A DNA stretch of 54,360 bases. It comes from Chloroflexota bacterium (GTDB taxonomy: Bacteria; Chloroflexota; Anaerolineae; Aggregatilineales; Phototrophicaceae). The DNA lies in contig WTGB01000075.1 in NCBI GenBank assembly GCA_011523735.1, positions 1 through 54,360 of the forward strand, read 5' to 3'. Under the pieces are notes generated by a model that had not been told where the DNA came from, made no database searches, and saw nothing but the letters and a program-made list of their open reading frames with translations. The translations under genes and the position numbers were made by a program. Below, in pieces: positions 1-7,309 of the stretch (position 1 is its first letter; every line of letters begins with the position of its first letter).

Positions 1-1
1 G

Positions 2-313
2 AAAAAAGTATTCGTCGTCTACGCCACCGACAACGTCGGCACCGCCGTCCTCGAAGCCATCCACACCGGCGACCACGTCAGCTGCAACGGCGAGCGCAGC
101 GACCTCGAGGTCATCGCCCAGGCTGACATCGCCTACGGGCACAAAATCGCTCTGATGGACATCGCCGCCGGTGACACTGTGCTCAAGTACGGCTTGAGCA
201 TCGGCTCGGCCAGTTGCGACATCAAAGCCGGCGACCACGTCCACACGCATAATGTCGAGAGCAATCGCGGCCGCGGCGATCTGGCTGAGGGCAATGCGGT
301 GACAGCCGAATAA
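2..313 (+). CDS. UxaA-family lyase, small SAF-domain subunit (partial)
   Basis: The reading frame is open from the window edge to a TAA at 311, giving the last 103 residues of a small protein; its start lies outside. The sequence (ATDNVGTAV near the start, then TGDHV, IAYGHKIAL, DIKAGDHVHTHNVES) matches the SAF domain that forms the N-terminal part of altronate and galactarate dehydratases, or the separate alpha subunit in split enzymes such as sulfolactate sulfo-lyase. The matching large subunit starts 226 bp downstream on the same strand, so the two probably form one lyase acting on a sugar acid or hydroxy acid. The family is clear; the substrate cannot be read from sequence. Confidence 0.85.
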   Translation, partial: KKVFVVYATDNVGTAVLEAIHTGDHVSCNGERSDLEVIAQADIAYGHKIALMDIAAGDTVLKYGLSIGSASCDIKAGDHVHTHNVESNRGRGDLAEGNAVTAE

Positions 314-440
314 TGACAGTACAAGGCTTGTCCCATAAATCATTTCTCACACTGAAATACCTGGAGCAATGCCTCATCAGTAAGAAATATGAGTTAAAAC
401 ATTGCGAAAGTTGCCAAATAATCACAACCCCCGTGCGCGC

Positions 441-480
441 CTAGCTCCCCCTCTCCCCTTGTGGGAGAGGGGGCTAGGGG
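441..480. repeat. GC-rich hairpin between the two lyase subunits
   Basis: An interrupted inverted repeat: a CTAGC plus C/T-rich left arm and a GGGAGAGGGGG-CTAG right arm around a short CTTGT loop, followed by GGGGTGAGGGG. It has no T-tract, so it is not a convincing intrinsic terminator. Short C-rich palindromes of this kind are often dispersed in intergenic DNA of Chloroflexota and other phyla. A weaker relative lies near 12626-12656 in front of the SMP-30 gene. The rest of 314-539 shows only the AAGGAG ribosome site of the next gene. Confidence 0.5.
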
Positions 481-539
481 GTGAGGGGTAGTGGCGCCAC
501 CCCGTCAGTCGCCCGCAAGCACCACAAGGAGAACATCAA

Positions 540-1712
540 ATGTCAGAATTCATGGGTTTCCACCGCCCGAACGGCGATGTCGGGATTCGTAATCATGTAT
601 TGATTTTGTCGGGCACGGTCTATGCCAATGGCGTCTGCGAGCGCGTCGCCGATACCATCCAGGGCGCCGTGCCGATCGTGCATGCCAACGGCCGCTGCCA
701 GGTGGCCCCCGATTTGCGCGTGACGCGGCGCTTTTTGGCGGGCACAGCCATGAACCCAAACGTGGGCGCGGTCGTCATCATCGATCACTTCAAAGAAGAA
801 GGCATGACCGCCGAAGACCTCGCCGATGACATCGCGCCGACCGGCAAATTGATCGCCACCGTGAACATCCGCGGCGAGGGCGGCTTCATCAGCGCCGTGG
901 AGAAGGCCACCCGCTACGCCCAGGATTTCGCGCGGCAGATCAGCCTCTATCAGCGCGAGCCAGCGCCGATGAGCAAGATCCTCTTCGGCACGGAATGCGG
1001 CACCTCCGATACCACTTCGGGCTTGGCGAGCAATCCTGCCAACGGTCTCGCCGGCGAGATTCTGATCGCCCAGGGCGGGCGCATGTTGATGGCGGAATGC
1101 ACCGAGTGGATGGGCTGCGAGAATTGGCTGACGGAGAAGGCGGCCAGTCCAGCGGTGGCGGAAGCGATCCTGGCTGGCGTGCAGCACATGGAAGCGCGGG
1201 CGCTGGCCAGCGGCGAGGACATTCGCGGCTCGCAGCCCACCGGCGACAACATGGCGGGCGGGCTGACCACCATCGAAGAGAAATCCATGGGCGCGGTCAA
1301 GAAAATTGGCGACAGCCCGATCATCGAATACCTCGAAATCGCCGAAGCGCCGACCAAGACCGAACCGGGCAACTACGTGATGTATGGACCGGGCATGGGC
1401 GCGGAGAGCATCAGCAGCATGGCGGCGGCTGGCTGCCAGGTGCTGACCTTCTGCACCGGCGGCGGTCACACCTCCAACCATCCCATCATGCCGACCATCA
1501 AGGTGACGGGCAATCGCGGCTCCTACGAGTTGATGCGCGACACAGTCGATGTCGATGTCAGCGGCGTCTTCACCGATGAGATTACGCTGGCGGAAGCCGG
1601 GCGGATCGTCTACGACGAAGTGGCGCGGGTCTGCAATGGCTATCTGACCAAGTCCGAGGCGCTGCGCGATAACAACAGCTTCGCCATTCATCGCGTCGGT
1701 CCGAGCATTTAG
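540..1712 (+). CDS. UxaA-family lyase, large subunit (altronate/galactarate dehydratase type)
   Basis: A 390-residue protein matching the C-terminal catalytic part of the UxaA/GarD family, which removes water (or sulfite in SuyB) from sugar acids and related hydroxy acids using a metal centre. Conserved stretches seen are GFHRPNGDVGIRNH at the start, HANGRCQVAPD, the TECGTSDTTSGLASNP segment near residue 155 and TFCTGGGHTSNHPIMPTIKVTGN near residue 300. The start ATG is preceded by AAGGAG at good spacing. It follows its SAF-domain partner and precedes a LarA-type racemase and an MFS importer, which suggests uptake, epimerisation and dehydration of one acid. Altronate, galactarate, galactonate or sulfolactate are all possible substrates. 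Confidence 0.85.
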   Translation: MSEFMGFHRPNGDVGIRNHVLILSGTVYANGVCERVADTIQGAVPIVHANGRCQVAPDLRVTRRFLAGTAMNPNVGAVVIIDHFKEEGMTAEDLADDIAPTGKLIATVNIRGEGGFISAVEKATRYAQDFARQISLYQREPAPMSKILFGTECGTSDTTSGLASNPANGLAGEILIAQGGRMLMAECTEWMGCENWLTEKAASPAVAEAILAGVQHMEARALASGEDIRGSQPTGDNMAGGLTTIEEKSMGAVKKIGDSPIIEYLEIAEAPTKTEPGNYVMYGPGMGAESISSMAAAGCQVLTFCTGGGHTSNHPIMPTIKVTGNRGSYELMRDTVDVDVSGVFTDEITLAEAGRIVYDEVARVCNGYLTKSEALRDNNSFAIHRVGPSI

Positions 1713-1751
1713 CGCTGGAAATAACCAAGCACTGATTGCGCAAGCTGTCGA

Positions 1752-1828
1752 AAGTCACAGCTTGGCTCACAAAAACTTACGCGCCCTCGAAAGGAATACA
1801 TGTAGGGGCGACTCTGCGAGTCGCCCGC
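1752..1828 (+). repeat. Dispersed repeat family A, copy 1
   Basis: A 5' box AAGTCACAGCTTGGC at 1752-1766 is followed after 34 bases by TGTAGGGGCGAC at 1801, a short spacer and GAGTCGCCC. The same box, a 34-36 base gap and the same palindrome recur at 13858 and 41467. The palindrome alone recurs at 21926, 30933, 34105, 35162 and, inverted, at 13956 and 41885. It lies in the gap between the lyase and the racemase gene and has no coding potential. Confidence 0.75.
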
Positions 1829-1861
1829 AGGCATTGTCTGCTGGCGAAAGGCTCTAAATAA

Positions 1862-3148
1862 ATGCAAATCAAATTCCCATACGGAACGAGTTATCTGAAA
1901 GCTGAATTGCCGGGCGGCTATGCGGTTGAGTTTGTCCTGCCCCGTGAGCAAGGGGCGGCGGAAGACCCGGCGACCTTGGCGCTGCAAGCCGTCTACAATC
2001 CGCTCGGCGATGTCAAGCCGCCGCGCGCCGGACAGACCGTCGCCATCGCCATCAACGACAAGACGCGCCCGGTGCCGCATGAACACCTGCTGCCGCCGGT
2101 GCTGAATGGCATGCGCCATGCCGGCGTCCGCGATGAGGATGTGCTCTTCATCATCGCGACCGGCACCCATCCGCGCATGGAGTCGGCGGAATATGACACG
2201 ATATTGCCGCCGGATGTCCTCGATACTTATCGTGTCGTCTGCCACGATGCCGTTGATGAGACTAAGTTGACCCGTCTGGGCGAGACGGCGCGGGGAACGC
2301 CTGTCTTCATCAACAGTGACTACATGGCGGCCGATTACCGCATCGTCATCGGCAATATCGAGCCGCATCAGTTTCAAGGCTTCTCCGGCGGGGTCAAGAG
2401 CGCCGCAATCGGTTTGGCCGGCGAGCGCACGATCAATCACAACCATGCCATGATGCGCGACGAACAGGCGCGTCTGGGCGAGTACGAGCGGAATCCGGCG
2501 CGGCAGGATGTGGAAGAGATCGGGACCATGATCGGCATCGATTTCGCCGTGAACGCCATCTTGAACCGCGAAAAGCAGATCATCCGCGCTTTTGCTGGCG
2601 ATGCTTATGCGGTTATGCAGGCGGGCATACCCGAGGCGCGGGCTCTATTTGAAGTTCCGGTGGCGGCGCCCTTCGACTTGATGATCGCCTCGCCGGGCGG
2701 GCATCCCAAAGATATCAACCTCTATCAGGCGCAGAAGGGCATGGCGCATGCCGCGCTGGTGACGCGCGCTGGCGGGCAGTTGATACTCTCTGCCGCCTGT
2801 CCCGAAGGCAGCGGCAACCGGGAATACGAAGACTGGATGCGCCATCCGCGAATCCGCAGCCACGAAGATGTCTTTGAGCGCTTCGCCCGCGACGGCTTCA
2901 AGGTGGGGCGGCACAAAGCCTTTCAGGTCTCGCGCGATGCTTCCCGGGTTCATGTGAGCCTGGTGTCCGAGTTGGATGATGGCTTGGCGCGGAAATTGCT
3001 GCTGGTGCCGCAGCCGGACTTGCAGGCGGCGATCGACCATACGCTTGGACAGTTGCCTCGTTCAGCGCGGATCGGCATCATGCCGGCGGCCAATTCGACC
3101 ATGCCGGTATTGCGTCTGCCGCATGACGCGCTAGTGAGCAGCAAATGA
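1862..3148 (+). CDS. LarA-family nickel-pincer racemase/epimerase
   Basis: A 428-residue member of the LarA (DUF2088) family, whose founding member racemises lactate with a nickel-pincer nucleotide; other members racemise or epimerise 2-hydroxy acids and sugar acids. Seen are the nucleotide-binding stretch NDKTRPVPHEHLLP near residue 60, IATGTHPRM near 95, CHDAVDE near 130 and GFSGGVKSAAIGLAGERTI near 175, which carries the cofactor-linked lysine segment. Length fits the family. Its stop overlaps the ATG of the MFS gene by 4 bp (ATGA), so the two are translationally coupled. The cofactor-making larB/C/E genes are not in the window. The substrate is probably the acid handled by the upstream lyase; that is an inference from context. 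Confidence 0.85.
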   Translation: MQIKFPYGTSYLKAELPGGYAVEFVLPREQGAAEDPATLALQAVYNPLGDVKPPRAGQTVAIAINDKTRPVPHEHLLPPVLNGMRHAGVRDEDVLFIIATGTHPRMESAEYDTILPPDVLDTYRVVCHDAVDETKLTRLGETARGTPVFINSDYMAADYRIVIGNIEPHQFQGFSGGVKSAAIGLAGERTINHNHAMMRDEQARLGEYERNPARQDVEEIGTMIGIDFAVNAILNREKQIIRAFAGDAYAVMQAGIPEARALFEVPVAAPFDLMIASPGGHPKDINLYQAQKGMAHAALVTRAGGQLILSAACPEGSGNREYEDWMRHPRIRSHEDVFERFARDGFKVGRHKAFQVSRDASRVHVSLVSELDDGLARKLLLVPQPDLQAAIDHTLGQLPRSARIGIMPAANSTMPVLRLPHDALVSSK

Positions 3149-4410
3149 GACAGGATGCCGAGGATCAGTTCCGCCATGCCCCGCGCATTGTCATCGTCTG
3201 CGCATTATCGATCTTCATCATCTTCGGCATCCGCTTCTCGTTTTCGGTCTTCTTCGCCGAGTTCGTCTTGGTGGAGGGCTGGAGCAACGAGGCATCCGCA
3301 GCGATCTTCAGTCTGAGCATGCTCTGCGTCGCTGTCAGCGCGCCTCTGGCCGGCCTGGCGCTCGACCGCTATGGACCACGCCCGGTCTTTGGCTTGGGTG
3401 TGCTGCTGATGGCGGCGGGGCTGGCGCTGAGCAGTCGAGCCAATACGCTGACCGACTTGCTGCTGGCTTATGGCATCCTTGACGGCTGCGGCGTGGGCAT
3501 CACCGGTTTAGGTCCGATGGCTTCGGTAGTGGCGAGCTGGACAACGCCGGAGCAGCGTGGTCGGGCCATCGGCATCGCCTTCGCCGGTACGGGATTGGGT
3601 TCCCTGGTTTTTGTGCCGCTGACGAACCTGCTGATTACTCTCTTCGACTGGCGCGGCGCCTATCTGGTCTTGTCGCTGATTTGCGTTTTCCTGGTCTTGC
3701 CTTTGATGGTCATCGGTTTACAAAAGCCGCCGACGCCGCCGAGCCGGCCCGGCAGCCCGTTAACTAACCGGCGGGTGGCCTGGCGGATCTTGCTGCGGCA
3801 GCCTAAGTTCTGGGCTTTGGTTGTCGTAGGGCTGACAGCTATGGGACCCGTCCGCAGTTTGACTGTGCACCAGATCGCCTACATGGAGTCGGCGGGAATC
3901 GAGCGGACCGCCGCGGCCAATGTGGTCGGCTTGGCGGGCTTGCTGACGTGCATATTCTTCATCGCATTTGGCTGGGTCTCCGACCGATTTGGGCGCGCGG
4001 CTGCTTTCACGATTGGCGCCTGCGGGTTGCTCGGCGCGGTTGGAATGCTGGTCTTGCTGCCTGCCGTTGGCGACGCCGTCATCCTTTTGCCCTATGCCCT
4101 TTTCTTTGCCTTGGGCGAGGGCACGCGGAGCAGTCAGACGACTGCCTTGGCCAGCGATGTCTTTTATGGGCAGGGTTTGGGCTTCATCAACGGGCTGATG
4201 GGCGGCATGTTTGGATTGGGCGCCGCGCTGGGACCGTGGCTTGTCGGACGCCTGCGCGATGAGAGCGGCAGCTATGACAGCGGCCTGCTTATGATTGTGC
4301 TGATAGTCCTGGTGTCGGTCCTCGCGTTTTGCTACGTAGCGCGTCGAGAAGTAGGCAAACAGGCGCCCTACCACGTCGCTCCTACAAATATCGGTAAGCC
4401 GGCAGGGTGA
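3145..4410 (+). CDS. MFS transporter (organic or sugar acid uptake)
   Basis: A 421-residue inner-membrane protein with about 12 hydrophobic segments. It has the loop [13 protein letters not shown] between TM2 and TM3 and a second-half counterpart [13 protein letters not shown], as in monocarboxylate or oxalate/formate-type MFS carriers. The ATG overlaps the LarA stop (ATGA), so it belongs to the same operon and probably imports the acid processed by the racemase and lyase. The last codons ([13 protein letters not shown]) run into the opposing malate synthase gene for 29 bp, and this tail coincides with a degenerate copy of repeat family A. The natural C-terminus may therefore have been altered by repeat insertion. 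Confidence 0.85.
   Translation: MRQDAEDQFRHAPRIVIVCALSIFIIFGIRFSFSVFFAEFVLVEGWSNEASAAIFSLSMLCVAVSAPLAGLALDRYGPRPVFGLGVLLMAAGLALSSRANTLTDLLLAYGILDGCGVGITGLGPMASVVASWTTPEQRGRAIGIAFAGTGLGSLVFVPLTNLLITLFDWRGAYLVLSLICVFLVLPLMVIGLQKPPTPPSRPGSPLTNRRVAWRILLRQPKFWALVVVGLTAMGPVRSLTVHQIAYMESAGIERTAAANVVGLAGLLTCIFFIAFGWVSDRFGRAAAFTIGACGLLGAVGMLVLLPAVGDAVILLPYALFFALGEGTRSSQTTALASDVFYGQGLGFINGLMGGMFGLGAALGPWLVGRLRDESGSYDSGLLMIVLIVLVSVLAFCYVARREVGKQAPYHVAPTNIGKPAG
4362..4386 (-). repeat. Degenerate family A palindrome inside two gene ends
   Basis: GTCGCTCCTACA at 4375-4386 differs by one base from the right arm GTCGCCCCTACA of the family A repeat, preceded by GGCGCCC in place of the left arm. It codes for the last residues of the MFS protein on the plus strand and supplies the TAG stop of malate synthase on the minus strand (TTGTAGG). 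It looks like a repeat that landed between two convergent genes. Confidence 0.45.
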
Positions 4411-5977
4411 GAAACTCGCTGAAATCCTCGGCGCGGATCATCTCGTCGAAAAGCTGCATCGCCAATTGGAAATGACCGCTGTCGAAGCGCTCAGCGCCGA
4501 CCTCGCCGCGGATCGCGTCCATTTCTTCTTCCAGCAGCTTGCTATAGAGCGCGAGGGTCAGCGGACGGCCGTCAGCGAGTGTGGCGTTGTGGTGCAGCCA
4601 CTGCCAGACCTGGGCGCGGCTGATTTCGGCGGTGGCGGCGTCTTCCATAAGATTATAGAGCGGGACGCAGCCGTTGCCGCCGAGCCAGGCTTCCAGGTAT
4701 TGGATGCCGACCTTCAGATTCAGGCGGACGCCGTCTTCCGTGATATCGCCTTCGCTCGGTGTCAGCAGGTCGGCGGCGGTGACGTTCACATCATCGCGCT
4801 GCCGCTCGACTTGATTGGCTGTGGGCATATATTCGTCGAAGACATCGGCGGCGATCTGCACCAAGCCCGGGTGGGCGACCCAGGTTCCATCGTGGCCCTC
4901 TTTCGCCTCGCGCAGTTTGTCGGCGCGGACCTTGTCCAGCGCGGCTTGATTGCGCTCGGGGTCGTTGCGGATGGGGATTTGCGCTGCCATGCCGCCCATG
5001 GCGTGAGCGCCGCGGCGGTGGCAGACCTTGATGACGTGCAGCGTATAATCCCGCATGAAAGGCACGGTCATGGTGACCTCTGCGCGGTCGGGCAGCAAGT
5101 AGTCGGCGTGGTTGCGCAGCTTCTTGATGTAGCTGAAGATATAATCCCAGCGGCCGCAATTCAGCCCGGCGGAGTGCTGGCGCAGTTCGTAGAGGATCTC
5201 TTCCGCCTCGAAGACAGCGAGGATTGTCTCGATGAGCACGGTTGCTTTGATCGTGCCTTGCGGGATGCCTAGGGCGTCTTGAGCGTATACAAAGACATCG
5301 TTCCAAAGCCGCGCTTCCAGGTGGCTCTCGAGTTTGGGTAGATAAAAATAAGGACCGGCGCCTCGCTCCAGAGCGGTACGAGCGTTATGGAAGAAGTAAA
5401 CTCCGAAATCGAAGAGTCCGCCGGGGATGGCTAACCCGTCGACGAGGAAGTTGCTTTCATCAAGATGCCAGCCGCGCGGACGCACCATCAGCGTGGCGGT
5501 TTCTTCGTTGAGCTGGTAGAAGCGACCATCGGGATTGGTGAAGGTGATGGAGCCGTCGATGGCGTCGCGCAAGTTGATCTGGCCCCGGAGCATATTGTCC
5601 CAGGAAGGTGCGTTGGCATCTTCGAAATCCGCCATGAAAACTTTGGCGCCGCAGTTGAGCGCGTTGATGACCATTTTACGGTCGGTGGGACCGGTGATTT
5701 CGACGCGGCGGTCTTGCAGGCCCACGGGAACGGGAGCGACCCGCCAGCTAGGGTCGTCGCGGATGACGGCGGTTTCCGGCAAAAAGTCGGGGAGGGCGCC
5801 GCTGTCGATGGCGGCTTGCCGAGCTGCGCGGGCTTGGAGCAGCTCGTCGCGGCGGGCGGTGAAGCGCCGGGCGAGCTCGGCGAGGAAGGCGATGGCGTCG
5901 GGTGTGAGAATGGCGTCGTATTCGGGCCGGGTTTCGCCGCGGATGTCGATGCCGGGGGTGTTGATTTTGAGGGTCAT
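4382..5977 (-). CDS. aceB: Malate synthase A
   Basis: A 531-residue protein with the length and order of malate synthase A, which condenses glyoxylate with acetyl-CoA to malate. Seen are [17 protein letters not shown] near residue 120, [12 protein letters not shown] near 165, the long TIM-barrel body with [12 protein letters not shown] near 320, and [21 protein letters not shown] near 440, which carries the catalytic aspartate segment. The C-terminus LTLPAYRYL is typical. No isocitrate lyase lies in the window, so glyoxylate may come from elsewhere in the genome or from glycolate or purine breakdown; the nearby acetyl-CoA synthetase at 49.5 kb could supply the second substrate. The gene appears monocistronic. 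Confidence 0.95.
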   Translation of the reverse strand: MTLKINTPGIDIRGETRPEYDAILTPDAIAFLAELARRFTARRDELLQARAARQAAIDSGALPDFLPETAVIRDDPSWRVAPVPVGLQDRRVEITGPTDRKMVINALNCGAKVFMADFEDANAPSWDNMLRGQINLRDAIDGSITFTNPDGRFYQLNEETATLMVRPRGWHLDESNFLVDGLAIPGGLFDFGVYFFHNARTALERGAGPYFYLPKLESHLEARLWNDVFVYAQDALGIPQGTIKATVLIETILAVFEAEEILYELRQHSAGLNCGRWDYIFSYIKKLRNHADYLLPDRAEVTMTVPFMRDYTLHVIKVCHRRGAHAMGGMAAQIPIRNDPERNQAALDKVRADKLREAKEGHDGTWVAHPGLVQIAADVFDEYMPTANQVERQRDDVNVTAADLLTPSEGDITEDGVRLNLKVGIQYLEAWLGGNGCVPLYNLMEDAATAEISRAQVWQWLHHNATLADGRPLTLALYSKLLEEEMDAIRGEVGAERFDSGHFQLAMQLFDEMIRAEDFSEFLTLPAYRYL

Positions 5978-6093
5978 CGTGATCGTTTCCTAAGCACGTT
6001 TGGTTTGCGCAGTTGAAGAAAATATAGGCTAAAATGCACGTCTAATACAGGCTGGAAGTGGCAAAAATTCGATTGCTGTCCGACAGAGTTTGG

Positions 6094-6677
6094 TCAATAA
6101 AGCAAATGTGCAAAGTACTTCAATTCAGCAGCCGTCCTGATTAAACCGTCTCGTGATAGCTTTGCCAGATACGCTTCGACGTCGTATGGTGGCTTCGTTA
6201 GGCCGATACGATGTTCGCGCGCAGCTTCACAGAATTCATCAGGGTTCGCGAGAAGAATCGGCACTAATAAGTCGTCCGGTTTCTGTGCCACGATTCCGTG
6301 TGGCGCCAATACGTTGGTTGGAAATGCTTTAGATTATGCGTAAGAATCACGTCGCATGAGCCCTGAATGGCAGCCGCCGCAACGTGCCGGTCCTTTTCGT
6401 CAATACCCTCCAGACTGTCAATTAGATGTTTATATCCCGTTATAAGTCCATGACGAAAAAAGTCATCCATAAGAACTAAGGTGTGCGCCTCAAATTGTGC
6501 ATGATCTAGGTCAGGTCGCACCTTATGAATAGTACTAATCAATTCGCGTCGAATGTCCGGCGACCATTTCAGTCTATAGAGATCTGTTTCGGCGACTCGA
6601 AGAAGAATATCCCGCAACCCGGCAGGATGCAGGATATTCGTATCGGCAATCACAGTAAGGACCGGCGTGCTAGTCAT
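6094..6677 (-). pseudogene. PIN-domain toxin, split by a frameshift
   Basis: The first frame (6677 down to about 6320) starts VIADTNILHPAGLRD, a PIN ribonuclease core with the first acidic residue in ADTN, and continues to DEKDRHVAAAA and VILTHNLKHF. The next frame then carries the expected continuation, reading FPTNVLAPHGIVAQKPDDLL and on to CEAAREHRIGLTKPP, ending at 6094. One missing base at the TTTCC near 6318-6322 explains the switch; restored, the protein would be about 193 residues. The start overlaps the antitoxin stop by 8 bp. It could be a real inactivating mutation, an assembly error or, less likely, programmed frameshifting. PIN toxins cleave RNA. Confidence 0.8.
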
Positions 6678-7131
6678 ACAGGCCCAAATCCTGTGCTTCT
6701 GCGGTCAATTCATCGAGGATAGCCGCTCGTTCGCGTCGGCGCTTCTGCTTATACATCATGATATCCTCCCTTCGAATGCGTCGGTGACTTCCAACTTTGT
6801 AATGTGGGATTTCACCGGCTTCAAGCAGCTTAATCAAATAGGGTCGCGAGACGTTAATGATGTCCGCTGCTTGACTAGTTGTTAGTTCTGAATCTAGCGG
6901 CGTTAAGGCCATACTTAGGCCGTTAGCCTTCATTCTCAGCATGCCCAAGAGCAGTGTCACGATTGTGGCAGGAAGCACGATTATTTCCTCTTCCTGGTCA
7001 CCTTCGACACGAATCTTCAGGTCTTCTCCTTTCTGAATATGACGCGCAAGAGCGATTGATGATTCATGTGCAATCGTGGACTCCTTTTTAGGCATAAGAC
7101 CTGAGCTACTTTCCAGAAAAGTAGCAGTCAT
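6670..7131 (-). CDS. Excisionase-like helix-turn-helix antitoxin
   Basis: A 153-residue protein with a MerR/excisionase-type DNA-binding helix-turn-helix (LTTSQAADIINVSRPYLIKLL, then IPHYKVGSHRRIRREDIMMYK) and the C-terminal tail ILDELTAEAQDLGLYD that is typical of antitoxins paired with PIN toxins of this group. The ATG at 7131 is chosen over the in-frame upstream start at 7194 because AGGAG lies 8 bases ahead of it and nothing suitable precedes the other. It overlaps the toxin start by 8 bp. It should neutralise the PIN protein and repress the operon, probably through the palindrome at 7241-7264. Confidence 0.85.
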   Translation of the reverse strand: MTATFLESSSGLMPKKESTIAHESSIALARHIQKGEDLKIRVEGDQEEEIIVLPATIVTLLLGMLRMKANGLSMALTPLDSELTTSQAADIINVSRPYLIKLLEAGEIPHYKVGSHRRIRREDIMMYKQKRRRERAAILDELTAEAQDLGLYD

Positions 7132-7145
7132 TTGCCCGCTCCTGT

Positions 7146-7217
7146 CTAATTTGCTTCGTGATACTGACTGTACCGAGCATGTAAAGACGGACATGTGGCA
7201 ACGCTATAGGTATTCAT
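7146..7217 (-). CDS. Short leader ORF upstream of the antitoxin
   Basis: A 23-codon frame beginning MNTYSVATC and ending HEAN, with a strong AAGGAG site ahead of its ATG. Its TAG stop lies 14 bases before the antitoxin ATG, and the antitoxin ribosome site falls in that gap. It could be a leader peptide that couples translation to the antitoxin. It was too short for standard ORF listing and has no recognised domain. Confidence 0.4.
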   Translation of the reverse strand: MNTYSVATCPSLHARYSQYHEAN

Positions 7218-7240
7218 GATATTTCTCCTTTGTGTGTGTA

Positions 7241-7264
7241 TGTGTGATCAAATCCTATCACACA
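7241..7264. promoter_or_regulatory. Candidate operator of the toxin-antitoxin operon
   Basis: A perfect inverted repeat, TGTGTGAT then 8 bases then ATCACACA, lies 24 bp upstream of the leader ORF on the minus strand. It is followed on the plus strand (7264-7305) by irregular short direct repeats around AAACGCAA. The position fits autoregulation by the helix-turn-helix antitoxin. Confidence 0.5.
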
Positions 7265-7309
7265 AACGCAACAAACGCAATAAATGAAATAAACGCAATG
7301 AATCAAGCG

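Noticed and set aside
543..1691. 382-codon minus-strand frame opposite the UxaA large subunit
   Set aside because: It is antisense to a clearly conserved enzyme, has no ribosome site and reads as Arg/His/Asp-rich mirror sequence.
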